Of a DNA stretch of 64,000 nucleotides, positions 9,437 to 17,302 are shown piece by piece. Position numbers and translations under genes: made by a program. The first letter of the stretch is position 1. Every line of letters starts with the position of its first letter. The DNA is from JACVRW01 sp963764665 (GTDB lineage: Bacteria; Actinomycetota; Thermoleophilia; Solirubrobacterales; Thermoleophilaceae): contig CAVXTL010000022.1 of assembly GCA_963764665.1 (NCBI GenBank), forward strand, positions 1 to 64,000. Direction: 5' to 3'. The notes under the pieces were generated by a model that made no database searches, was not told the origin of the DNA, and saw nothing but the letters and a program-made list of their open reading frames with translations.

Positions 9437-10558
9437 TTCGCCCCTTTCGGGACGGCCACGGCGGGCCCGTCGCTGTCGGCTCTCCCGGGGTTGACGATCC
9501 TTACGTTTCGCAGTCCCTGGCCGACCGCGGCACAGATCAGCGTCAGCCCGTACATGGCGAAGACCAGCTCACCGGGGGCTCCGGTGATGGTGAGGATGTT
9601 CCCCGCGACGGCGATCACCGCGAAAACGATCGCCATGACCAGGAGCTCAGGTCCGAAGCCGCCTGCGAGCACGGCCACCACCACCCCGGTGTATCCCGTG
9701 TTGTTGGACAGCGCCGGCCCATAGCGCTGGACGTTCGTAAGCATCTCCACCACGCCGGCCAGGCCGGCGGCAACGCCGCCGAGGGCGAAGACAGCGATCA
9801 TGATCCGCTTCGTCGGCATCCCCGCGTAGGTCGCGGCCTTCGGGCTGGACCCGATGATCGACATCTCGAAGCCGAACACCGAGCCGCGCAGGAACAGCCA
9901 GATGGCCGCCCCGAAGACGACGGCGACCACGAAGCCGATCGGAATCAGGTAGTCGCCGACGGGGATCGACTCGATGATGGTCTGCGGGGGCACGCTCTCG
10001 GATTTGACTGAGCCCGCCGATGCCGGCTCGCCCCACTTGGTCCCCGCCCAGTAGATGACCCAGGACACGGCGATGAAGTTGAACAGCAGCGTGCTGATGA
10101 TCTCGTTGACGTTCAAATACACACGTGCCAGCGCGGGAATGATCGTCCAGGCCGCGCCGCAGGCAGCACCGGCCACGAACATCAGCGGGATCAGTAGCGA
10201 GCTGCTCATGTCGGGGAACAGCTCGCCCATGGCGAAGGCTCCCCACGCGCCGAGGAACAGCTGACCGTCTCCTCCGATGTTCCAGAGTCCGAGCTTCAGC
10301 GGAATGGCCGCCGCCAGGCCGAGGAGCAGCAGCCCGGCGGCCACGGTCAGCATGTTCTCGAAGCCAGCGGGCTGGCCGAGCGTGCTGTTCCAGAGGCCGT
10401 CGAAGAACTGCCCCGAGTCGGCTCCGGAGACGAGCAGCCCGAAGGACGTCGAGAAGACGACCCCGATTGCGATGGATCCGACTCGGTACCGTCCCCGAGC
10501 CGCCCGGCTTCGCGCGCCGCTCGATCCGCCACGCGGGGAGTCCCCGCACTCCCATCAC
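9433..10558 (-). CDS. ABC transporter permease, BMP/nucleoside importer type (YufP-like), 5' frameshift
   Basis: From ATG 10353 the frame is open for 306 residues and shows KLGLWNIGGDGQLFLGA (the conserved NIG(G/A)EGQ motif), YLNVNEIISTLLFNFIA, MSIIGSSPKAATYAGMP (coupling loop) and GGFGPELLVMAIVFAVIA. The same frame runs upstream without a start codon through IAIGVVFSTSFGLLVSGADS, the missing first helix. A second frame beginning at GTG/ATG 10558 reads MGVRGLPAWRIERRA and overlaps the ATPase stop. One base change near 10505 would join them into a normal protein of about 375 residues. I therefore annotate the gene from 10558 and flag the indel. Role: membrane channel of the importer. Confidence 0.8.
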
Positions 10559-12090
10559 GCCTGGGCCTTCAGCTCGCCTGAACTCTCGTCGAGGCCGCCC
10601 ATCGCGCGCCCGACGGCATCCCGGTCGATGTCACCGGCGAACTCGGCGTTGATGCGCCCCTCGTACATCACGAGCAGGCGATCGGACATCTCGATGATCT
10701 CGTCGAGCTCCTCCGAGATGAACAGAACCGCCAGGCCGCCCGCTCGAGCGTCGAGGATGGTCTGCCGGAGGTACGCGGCAGCCGAGACATCCAGGCCGCG
10801 GGTGGGGAAAGCGAGGATCAGAACGTTCGAGCCGACGCTGAGCTCTCGCCCCGCCAGGAGGCGTTGGGCATGCCCGCCAGAGAGCGCGCGGACCGGCGAG
10901 TCCAGGTCGTCCGCCGACAGCTTGACCTGCGAGACGAGCTCAGCGGCCATCTGGCGGGAGGCCTTCTGATTCAGCATGGGGCCGCGGGTCAGCCGGTCCG
11001 CGCTGTAGCGGCGCATGATCGCGTTGCGCCAGATCGGCTCGTTCCCCGCTAGCCCGGTTCCGAGCCGGTCCTCGGGAACGAACCCCACACCGGACCTGAC
11101 GAACTCTCGGCACGACCGCCCGGCCAGATCCTTGCCGTCGACGTTGACCGCCCCCGTGACCGGCTTGCGCAGCCCAGCCAGTGCCTCGGACAGCTCACGC
11201 TGCCCGTTCCCGGTGACCCCCGCGAGGCCGACTATCTCGCCGGCGGCGAGTTTCAGCGACACGTCGTGCACGGCGTCCGCGCCCCGGTCGTCCTTGACGG
11301 TCAGGCCGGCGACCTCCATCACGGTCTTGCCGGCCGCGCCCGCCTTACGGCTCACGGCTGGCACGCTGCCCCCGATCATGAGCTCGATGATCGTGTCGAC
11401 GTCGGCCTCCGACCGCTCGAGGGTCCTCACGTTTCTGCCCTGGCGCATCACGGTGATCCGGTCGGCGATCGCCAGCACCTCGCGCAGCTTGTGCGAGATG
11501 AACACAACCGACTCGTTGGCGTCGCGCTGGTCGCGAATGAGCTGGAACAGACCCGAGGTCTCCGAGGGAGTGAGGACAGCGGTCGGCTCGTCCAGGATCA
11601 GGACGCGGGCGCCTCGCGCGAGAGTTCGGAGGATCTCGAGCCGCTGCTTGTCGGCTACCGAGAGCTGCCACACCTCGGCCTCCATGTCGAGCTCGAGGTT
11701 GTATTGCGCCGCAAGCTGCTGCGCCCGTCTGACCACGGTCGACCGTCTTCGGAACAGGCCGGGGATCTCGTCCCAGCCGACGAAGAGGTTCTCGGCGGCA
11801 GTCAACGCCTCCACCAGACGCGAGTGCTGATGCACTACGCCGATCCCCAGGGTCATCGCGTGCTTCGGCGAGCGCAGGACCAGGGGCTCGCCGCGCATCA
11901 AGACAGCGCCCTGGTCGGGAGCGATTGCGCCGGACAGGACGTTCATCAAGGTGGTCTTGCCGGCACCGTTTTCGCCGAGCAGCGCGTGCACCTCGCCGGC
12001 GCGGAGATCCAGGTCCACGCCGTCGTTTGCCCGCAGGTCGCCGTATGTCTTGGTTATCCCGCGGAGGGCGACGACGGGCTCATCGCTCAA
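10555..12090 (-). CDS. ABC transporter ATP-binding protein, double-domain nucleoside-type (YufO-like)
   Basis: This 511-residue protein has two fused ABC domains, as in RbsA/YufO. Domain 1 has Walker A GENGAGKTT, a Q-loop region GVVHQHSRLV, signature LSVADKQR and Walker B VLILDEPTAVL. Domain 2 has the usual degenerate Walker A (GVTGNGQREL), signature ALSGGHAQRL and VLILAFPTRGLDV. It powers the BMP-type importer. I chose TTG 12090 because it overlaps the stop of the binding-protein gene (TTGA) and starts directly before VVALRGITKTYG; longer upstream readings would run back through the binding-protein gene. Phe in place of the usual Gln before PTRGLD and His in the second signature are mild departures from the family. 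Confidence 0.9.
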   Translation of the reverse strand: MSDEPVVALRGITKTYGDLRANDGVDLDLRAGEVHALLGENGAGKTTLMNVLSGAIAPDQGAVLMRGEPLVLRSPKHAMTLGIGVVHQHSRLVEALTAAENLFVGWDEIPGLFRRRSTVVRRAQQLAAQYNLELDMEAEVWQLSVADKQRLEILRTLARGARVLILDEPTAVLTPSETSGLFQLIRDQRDANESVVFISHKLREVLAIADRITVMRQGRNVRTLERSEADVDTIIELMIGGSVPAVSRKAGAAGKTVMEVAGLTVKDDRGADAVHDVSLKLAAGEIVGLAGVTGNGQRELSEALAGLRKPVTGAVNVDGKDLAGRSCREFVRSGVGFVPEDRLGTGLAGNEPIWRNAIMRRYSADRLTRGPMLNQKASRQMAAELVSQVKLSADDLDSPVRALSGGHAQRLLAGRELSVGSNVLILAFPTRGLDVSAAAYLRQTILDARAGGLAVLFISEELDEIIEMSDRLLVMYEGRINAEFAGDIDRDAVGRAMGGLDESSGELKAQA

Positions 12091-13211
12091 CCTGCCTTGA
12101 TTCCCTCGACGTACCACTTCCACCCGCCGTATAGGAACTCGTCGGTCAACTTCTCGCCGTCGGGGACCCGGACCTTGCCCTGCGTATCCTTGATCGGGCC
12201 GACGAACGGATTCTTGCTGCCGGACGCGAGGTCGTCGAGGGTCTGCTCGACCTCGGACTTCACGTCGTCCGAGACGTTGGGGCCCCAATCCTCGAGCTTG
12301 AAGGTGTCCTTGGGATCCAGGAACTCGATCTGCCGGGAGACGAACTTGCCCTCTTGGATCGACTTGAACTGGTCGGTGTAGTACTTGCCGAAGTCCCAGA
12401 CGGTCGACATCAGCGCACTGTCCCCGCAGGCTTCGCCGTTCGTCCAGAACTCGCCGATGGCGAGCGCGCCGCCCTTGTCGTTGACTACCTTGCAGTAACC
12501 CTGGTCGTCCGTGTACGAGCGGATGACGTCGGCGCCGGTGTCCAGCAGTGTCGACACGGCCTGAGACGTCTTGGGCGGGTTGTAGTAGTCGTTCGTCACG
12601 ACCGTCCGGACGTCACAGTCGGGATTCACCGACCTGCATCCCATCGTGAAGGCGTTCGCGGCGCCGATGATCAAGGGGACCTTGTAGCCCAGGACGTACC
12701 CGACGGTGTTGCCCTTGGTGCTGAGGCCGGCCGCCACGCCCGCCGTGTACTCGATCGTCCAGAGCTTCGGGAACCAGCCGGTCGTGTTCTTGCCGAGCTT
12801 GGTGAACGGGGCCGTCTGGATGCAATAGATGTCCGGATGGTCGTCGCAGACCTTCGTGAAGATCTCGCCGTACCCGACGGCGTCCACGAGCACATTGGCG
12901 TTCCGGGTCGTCACGAACTGCTCGAAGACCGGGGTCGCGTCGTCGGTATAGGGGACGTTGTCGGCATTGAGCTGCTCGAGCGAGTCGCCGAGCGCCTTCT
13001 GGGCCTCCTGTTGCCCGGCATGGTTGGCGACGTTCCAGCCGGTGTCCTGGATCGGGCCGTACCAAACCCATCCGGCCTTCAGCTCCTTCGCTCCCTGCGA
13101 GCTTCCAGAGGAGCCGGTGTCATCGCTCCCGGAGCTACCACACCCTGCGCTGGCGAGCGCCAAGAGGACGATGCTCATCACCTGCGCTGCAAGCGTCAGC
13201 CGTTGCCGCAT
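12087..13211 (-). CDS. BMP family ABC transporter substrate-binding lipoprotein
   Basis: A lipoprotein signal (SIVLLALASAGC) precedes a Ser/Gly-rich linker and a periplasmic-binding fold of the basic membrane protein (PnrA/Med) family: KAGWVWYGPIQDTGWN, VDAVGYGEIFTKVC, GVAAGLSTKGNTVGYVLG, GADVIRSYTDDQGYCK and YYTDQFKSIQEGKFV. Relatives bind purine nucleosides or related small heterocycles and hand them to the importer encoded downstream. It is the first gene of the operon. ATG 13211 is preferred because GGAG lies about nine bases upstream; ATG 13226 and 13220 are possible. It carries more Cys in the mature part than usual (YCIQ, FTMGCRS, DCDV, QGYCK, EACG), possibly disulfides. The MarR-type regulator gene diverges from it, with a candidate operator between them. 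Confidence 0.9.
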   Translation of the reverse strand: MRQRLTLAAQVMSIVLLALASAGCGSSGSDDTGSSGSSQGAKELKAGWVWYGPIQDTGWNVANHAGQQEAQKALGDSLEQLNADNVPYTDDATPVFEQFVTTRNANVLVDAVGYGEIFTKVCDDHPDIYCIQTAPFTKLGKNTTGWFPKLWTIEYTAGVAAGLSTKGNTVGYVLGYKVPLIIGAANAFTMGCRSVNPDCDVRTVVTNDYYNPPKTSQAVSTLLDTGADVIRSYTDDQGYCKVVNDKGGALAIGEFWTNGEACGDSALMSTVWDFGKYYTDQFKSIQEGKFVSRQIEFLDPKDTFKLEDWGPNVSDDVKSEVEQTLDDLASGSKNPFVGPIKDTQGKVRVPDGEKLTDEFLYGGWKWYVEGIKAG

Positions 13212-13282
13212 GTCTGCCATCTCCATTGGTCGAGCCGGGACGCTGGCACCCTAGTAAGGCAAATAGCTTCCTGTCAAGCTTG

Positions 13283-13302
13283 CTGGAAAGCATTCTGGCC
13301 AG
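13283..13302. promoter_or_regulatory. Candidate MarR operator, site 1
   Basis: CTGGAAAGCATTCTGGCCAG is a 20-base imperfect palindrome (14 of 20 positions symmetric) in the divergent gap between the binding-protein gene and the marR-type gene. A very similar palindrome lies at 16045-16064 in the other divergent gap of this island. It sits just upstream of a TAGGTT hexamer at 13309-13314, so occupancy would block the regulator's own promoter and could affect the importer promoter. The regulator-site link is inference. Confidence 0.5.
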
Positions 13303-13320
13303 TTTGCATAGGTTAGACTC

Positions 13321-14019
13321 ATGCGGCCGATGGGGAGACGGAGCGCATCCAGTTCGCAACGCCCCCGCGCTCATCTTTCGTCCCGCGGCGCAGGTGATCA
13401 CGTCGATCGCATCGTCGCCGAGTGGGCGCGCGAGCAGCCGGACCTCGACACCAGCGCCATCGCCCTGATCGGGCGCGTGATGCGGGCCTCGCGCCTCCTC
13501 CAGTTCGAGGTGGAACGGTCGCTATCCATGTTCGACCTCACCGTCAACGAGTTCAATGCGCTCAACGCGTTGCGCCGCGCCGGGCGCCCGCACAAGCTCT
13601 CTCCCACCGACGTGGGCGTCTCGCTTCTCTTCAGCTCCGGCGGCTTGACGAAGCTCCTCGAGCGCCTCGAGAGCAGGGGGCTCATATCGAGGGAGCCGAA
13701 CCCGGACGACGGCCGCGGCGTCATCGTCGCACTAACGCCCGCCGGCAAGAAGCTCCAAGAGGAGGCGATGGCCGCGCACCAGGAGAACGAGGAGCAGCTG
13801 CTGAGCCCGCTGACGCGGACGCAACGTGACCGGTTCAACGCGATCCTGCGCGATCTTCTGGTCACACTGGAGCGCACCACCGCGCGCATGCTCCAGCTGA
13901 GCGCATGGCCAGAGCGCTCCCCGCAGATGCGTTCGACCTCGAAGAGATCCTCGAGGGGTTGGAGCGATGGGTCGGCATCTCCAGCCCCACCACCGACGTG
14001 GCAGGCGTCAACCGCATGA
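13321..14019 (+). CDS. MarR family transcriptional regulator
   Basis: The core shows the MarR layout: VDRIVAEWAREQPDLD, a dimerisation helix (IGRVMRASRLLQFEVE), then the winged helix FDLTVNEFNALNALRRAG, SGGLTKLLERLESRGLISREP with the wing DGRGVIVALTPAGKKL. These regulators bind palindromes as dimers and release on binding a small phenolic or metabolite ligand. The start is ATG 13321 or 13330. The last 40 or so residues (after LERTTARMLQL) read through the first 115 bases of the next gene and have no MarR character, so a small indel near 13900 may have removed the true stop. Its position next to the importer and catabolic genes suggests it is the local repressor and that the imported substrate is the inducer. 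Confidence 0.85.
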   Translation: MRPMGRRSASSSQRPRAHLSSRGAGDHVDRIVAEWAREQPDLDTSAIALIGRVMRASRLLQFEVERSLSMFDLTVNEFNALNALRRAGRPHKLSPTDVGVSLLFSSGGLTKLLERLESRGLISREPNPDDGRGVIVALTPAGKKLQEEAMAAHQENEEQLLSPLTRTQRDRFNAILRDLLVTLERTTARMLQLSAWPERSPQMRSTSKRSSRGWSDGSASPAPPPTWQASTA

Positions 14020-15047
14020 TGGACGAGGCTCAGCAGGCGATGGAGGAGCTGGGCGCCGCGACCGAGCGCCATCCGGGAAGGGACGGATACGGAGACAGCC
14101 TGCTCGCCCGAATGCCGTGGGGCGACGGCGCTCCCGGGATCCTCGTCCTCTGCCATCTCGACACGGTGCACGCTCCCGGGACGTTCGAGCGCCAGCTCGA
14201 GTTCCGCCGGCAGGACGGACGCGCCTACGGCCCAGGCATCCTGGACATGAAGGGCGGCACCTTCCTCGCCCACTATGCCCTTCGGCAGATCGTCCGGTCC
14301 GGCGTCACCACTCCGCTGCCGCTGTCCTTCCTGTTCGTCCCCGACGAGGAGGTCGGCACACCGTCGACCCGCGACCTGATCGAGTCCTGTGCCCGCCGCG
14401 AGCAGCTTGTCCTCGTACCCGAGCCTGCGCAGGAGGGTGCAGACGTGATCATCGGCCGGTGGGCCTTCCAGCGGTTCGTCGTGCGGGCGCGCGGCAAGCC
14501 CGCACATGCCGGCGCCACGCTCGCGTCAGGCCGCTCGGCGATCCGCGAGATCGCAGAGCAAATCGTCGCGATCGAGTCGATGCAGGAGCCGGAGCGAAAC
14601 CTCACCCTCTCGGTGGGGATCGTCTCCGGCGGGACCTTCGTCAACGTGGTCCCGGCCACCTGTGAGGCGCACGTCCTCGTGGTGACCGAGGATCCGGACG
14701 ACTTCGAGCGCATCGGATCGCGGATGAGAGCGCTTCGGCCCCGGAACGAGGGCATAGAGCTGGAGGTCGAGACGGGAGCCCATCGCCCGCTGTTCACCCC
14801 CAACGCCGGCACGCTCGAGCTTTACGAGCACGCGCGCTCCCTCGCGCTCGAGATCGGCTTCGACCTCGAACCAGGGATCGTCGGCGGCGGAAGCGACGGC
14901 AACTTCACCGGCGCCCTCGGGATTCCGACGCTGGACGGGCTCGGGCCGAGCGGCGACGGCTTCCATACCGAGGAGGAGCATCTGCTCGTGGACTCGCTCA
15001 TACCGCGCGCCCGCCTTCTTGCGGGCCTCATGCTGACGCTGACGTAG
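13905..15047 (+). CDS. M20 family metallopeptidase/amidohydrolase (CPG2-like)
   Basis: This 380-residue M20 zinc hydrolase has HLD at 84-86 (metal and base), the bridging Asp in GPGILDMKGG near 114, the catalytic Glu pair in VPDEEVG at 148-149, a dimerisation domain (ARGKPAHAGATLASG) and the last metal His in DGFHTEEEH near 354. The family cleaves N-acyl, N-carbamoyl or peptide bonds on amino acids; L-carbamoylases that act after hydantoinases belong here. ATG 13905 overlaps the regulator frame by 115 bases. It is the second M20 enzyme of the island, and the two may act on successive intermediates. Confidence 0.87.
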   Translation: MARALPADAFDLEEILEGLERWVGISSPTTDVAGVNRMMDEAQQAMEELGAATERHPGRDGYGDSLLARMPWGDGAPGILVLCHLDTVHAPGTFERQLEFRRQDGRAYGPGILDMKGGTFLAHYALRQIVRSGVTTPLPLSFLFVPDEEVGTPSTRDLIESCARREQLVLVPEPAQEGADVIIGRWAFQRFVVRARGKPAHAGATLASGRSAIREIAEQIVAIESMQEPERNLTLSVGIVSGGTFVNVVPATCEAHVLVVTEDPDDFERIGSRMRALRPRNEGIELEVETGAHRPLFTPNAGTLELYEHARSLALEIGFDLEPGIVGGGSDGNFTGALGIPTLDGLGPSGDGFHTEEEHLLVDSLIPRARLLAGLMLTLT

Positions 15048-15050
15048 CGC

Positions 15051-16034
15051 CTATTCGGCGTCGCGCGCAATCGGCAACGCTAGGCAGCGCACGGCGCCGC
15101 CCATCGCGCTCAAGTGGGCCACGTCCACGGGGATCGTCTCGACGCCGCGCGTCTCGAGCTCGCGGATCACGCGCTCGAAGCGCTGGTCGATCACGTGCGT
15201 CTTTTGGTCGATGTTGATGCCCACGGATGCGAGCTCGAGCGTCTCCTGCTCGGTCAGCTCGATCACGTCCCAATCGGAGATCGGGTCGGGAAGCTTCCCG
15301 CCGAGGGCCGGCATGTGAGCCATGGCCAGGCCCTCGCCGACCACGCACATGACGCCCAGCAGGTGCAACCACGTGCCGTGCACGTCGACCGGGTGCACAC
15401 GGATGTCGAAGTCCTGGAGATAGCGCGCGAGCCACGCCCGGCCCGCCTCGTTCGACGTCAGGTCCGTATTGCCGCACAGCACGTCGTTCGGCCCGAGCAT
15501 GATCAGATCGCCTCCCTCGAGGAAGGGACCGGGGCCCTCGTTCCCGGCGGGGTGCGGGCGAGCGCGCGGGACCGACACGTGCCGAACGTCCGGGTCTGCA
15601 TCGATGTACGGCATCAGGACGTCGCGCGTGGCCCAGGTTTCCTTGCGACGGAACGGCCGCCGGATACAGCACTCGATGACGTGCTTGCCGAGAACGTAGT
15701 TCGGGTCCGCGGGGTACAGGAGGCTGTGCCCACCCTGGAGGTTGTCGAGATACTCCATCTCCTCGGGCAGGTATTTGCGCGGCCGCACGACCTGAACGCC
15801 GTGCCGCTCGAGGAGCCCGACGATGCTCTCTACATCGGCGGTGATCCCCTCCCACAGCTCCGGGGCCCGGTCACGTATGTTGACGGCCTTCCCGTCAGCT
15901 GCCGAGAGGATGTCCGCGACATCTCCCGTGAGGTAACGGATGTTCGTGTTCCAGGCCGGATACGCGAGGTCCTCGGTGCTCCCGATCATCACCGTTCGAA
16001 GGGTTCCGTAGTCGCTAAAGCAGCCAATCTCCAT
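15051..16034 (-). CDS. Amidinotransferase/arginine deiminase-fold (guanidino-modifying) enzyme
   Basis: This 327-residue protein starts at ATG 16034 (MEIGCFSDYGTLRTVMIG, the usual first strand of the fold). Visible elements are FLEGGDLIMLGPNDVLCG (acidic motif), HGTWLHLLGVMCVV carrying the catalytic His, and AMGGAVRCLALPI with the nucleophilic Cys near the C-terminus. This is the glycine amidinotransferase / dimethylarginine hydrolase superfamily, whose members transfer or hydrolyse amidino groups of guanidino compounds through a Cys-amidino intermediate. Transferase or hydrolase activity cannot be told from sequence alone. It is monocistronic and divergent from the M20/HyuAB operon, with the second candidate MarR site between the starts. 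No strong ribosome binding site is seen. Confidence 0.8.
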   Translation of the reverse strand: MEIGCFSDYGTLRTVMIGSTEDLAYPAWNTNIRYLTGDVADILSAADGKAVNIRDRAPELWEGITADVESIVGLLERHGVQVVRPRKYLPEEMEYLDNLQGGHSLLYPADPNYVLGKHVIECCIRRPFRRKETWATRDVLMPYIDADPDVRHVSVPRARPHPAGNEGPGPFLEGGDLIMLGPNDVLCGNTDLTSNEAGRAWLARYLQDFDIRVHPVDVHGTWLHLLGVMCVVGEGLAMAHMPALGGKLPDPISDWDVIELTEQETLELASVGINIDQKTHVIDQRFERVIRELETRGVETIPVDVAHLSAMGGAVRCLALPIARDAE

Positions 16035-16044
16035 GGCAGAGCAT

Positions 16045-16064
16045 CTTGACAGATCGCTTTCCAG
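16045..16064. promoter_or_regulatory. Candidate MarR operator, site 2
   Basis: On the minus strand this reads CTGGAAAGCGATCTGTCAAG, sharing CTGGAAAGC and TCTG with site 1 at the same spacing. It fills the 48-base gap between the divergent amidinotransferase (16034) and M20/HyuAB (16083) starts, where a bound repressor would cover both promoters. Confidence 0.5.
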
Positions 16065-16082
16065 ATAGGTAACGTCGCCGCG

Positions 16083-17288
16083 ATGCGTCCGCCGGAACGC
16101 CTCAGCGCTGAGGCGGCTGATGCGCCCGAGCTGAGCCGCGAGCAGCTGGGCGCGTCGCTCAGCGCCCTGGTCAGGACCCCGAGCGTCAATCCGGGGATGA
16201 GCGAGCTGGCCATGGTCGAGGAGATCGAGCGGCAGCTCGAGGGGAGCGGCTGCGAGCTCACGCGCGTCGAGTCGATGCCGGGCCGGCCTTCGCTGGCAGC
16301 GGTGCTGGACGGCTCTGGCGATGGCCCGCGCCTCGTTCTCAACGGTCACATGGACACCGTTGCTATCGACGATCCCGCCCGATGGTCCGTCGACCCGTTC
16401 GGAGGCGAAATACGAGATGGGGCCGTCTGGGGCCGCGGCTCGGTAGACATGAAGGGCGGCCTCGCCTCGCAGATCGCCTGCGCCAAAGCGCTCGCCAGGG
16501 TGCGCGACCGGCTCCACGGCTCGCTGGTGCTCCACTTCGCGGCCGGGGAGGAGTGTGGAGAGCCCGGCACGCTCTCGCTGATCGAGGCCGGCTTTGTGGG
16601 CGACTGGGGAATCACCACCGAGCCAACGGGGCTCGAGATCGCGACCGCCGAGCGCGGGACGGGGTGGTTCGAGATCACGATCACGGGCCGATCCACGCAT
16701 GCCGCCACCCCCCAGGCGGGCGCCAACCCGATCCTTGCGGCGGAGGATGTGCTCGCGCGGGTTCGCCGCTACAACGACGACCTCTCGGCGCGGACGCATC
16801 CGCTCCTGGGCAGCCCGATCTGCACCGTGACCATGGTCCAGGCCGGCGCGGAGCACAACGCCATTCCGGATTCGTGCAAGCTCACCGTGGACAGGCGCGT
16901 GATTCCGGGTGAGACGCACGAGACCGTTCGCGCCGAGCTGGACAGCCTCGTCGGCGAAGCGGTCAGCGGCCACAACGGCATCCGCGCCGAGGTAACGCCG
17001 ATCCACCACGCCTTCGAGGCGGCGGAGGTGCCCGCGAACAGCCCGTTCATCGACGTGGTGCAGTCAGCCGTGCGGGAAGTCACGGGTGAGCCGGGCACGA
17101 TCGTGGGAACGCCCTACGGCAGCGACGTCCGCAATCTCGTCAACGACGCGCGGATGGAGGCGATCACCTTCGGCGCCGGCGACGTGGCGCTCTGCCACTG
17201 CGCCGACGAGCACCAGTCGCTCGAGGCTCTCCGTCAGGCCACGCTCGTGATGACGGTCGCCGCGTTCGAGCTGCTCACGAACGGCTGA
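16083..17288 (+). CDS. M20 family deacylase (ArgE/DapE-like)
   Basis: This 401-residue protein has HMD at 89-91, the bridging Asp in GSVDMKGG near 122, Glu pair 156-157 (GEECGEPG), dimerisation motif GRSTHAATPQAGANPI, and late metal-site motif VALCHCADEHQS. It resembles acetylornithine deacetylase / succinyl-diaminopimelate desuccinylase-type enzymes, which remove an acyl or carbamoyl group from an amino nitrogen. ATG 16083 starts a few bases after the putative operator. The gene is followed 14 bases later by hyuA, so it probably hydrolyses the N-carbamoyl product of the ATP-dependent hydantoinase. That coupling is inferred from gene order. Confidence 0.87.
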   Translation: MRPPERLSAEAADAPELSREQLGASLSALVRTPSVNPGMSELAMVEEIERQLEGSGCELTRVESMPGRPSLAAVLDGSGDGPRLVLNGHMDTVAIDDPARWSVDPFGGEIRDGAVWGRGSVDMKGGLASQIACAKALARVRDRLHGSLVLHFAAGEECGEPGTLSLIEAGFVGDWGITTEPTGLEIATAERGTGWFEITITGRSTHAATPQAGANPILAAEDVLARVRRYNDDLSARTHPLLGSPICTVTMVQAGAEHNAIPDSCKLTVDRRVIPGETHETVRAELDSLVGEAVSGHNGIRAEVTPIHHAFEAAEVPANSPFIDVVQSAVREVTGEPGTIVGTPYGSDVRNLVNDARMEAITFGAGDVALCHCADEHQSLEALRQATLVMTVAAFELLTNG

Positions 17289-17302
17289 CGGCGGGCAGAG
17301 AG

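Noticed and set aside
6896..9724. Long plus-strand open frame of about 940 codons opposite the deacetylase, SDR and permease genes
   Set aside because: It lacks any recognisable domain and mirrors the codon structure of the minus-strand genes, which have clear families; long antisense frames are expected in high-GC DNA.
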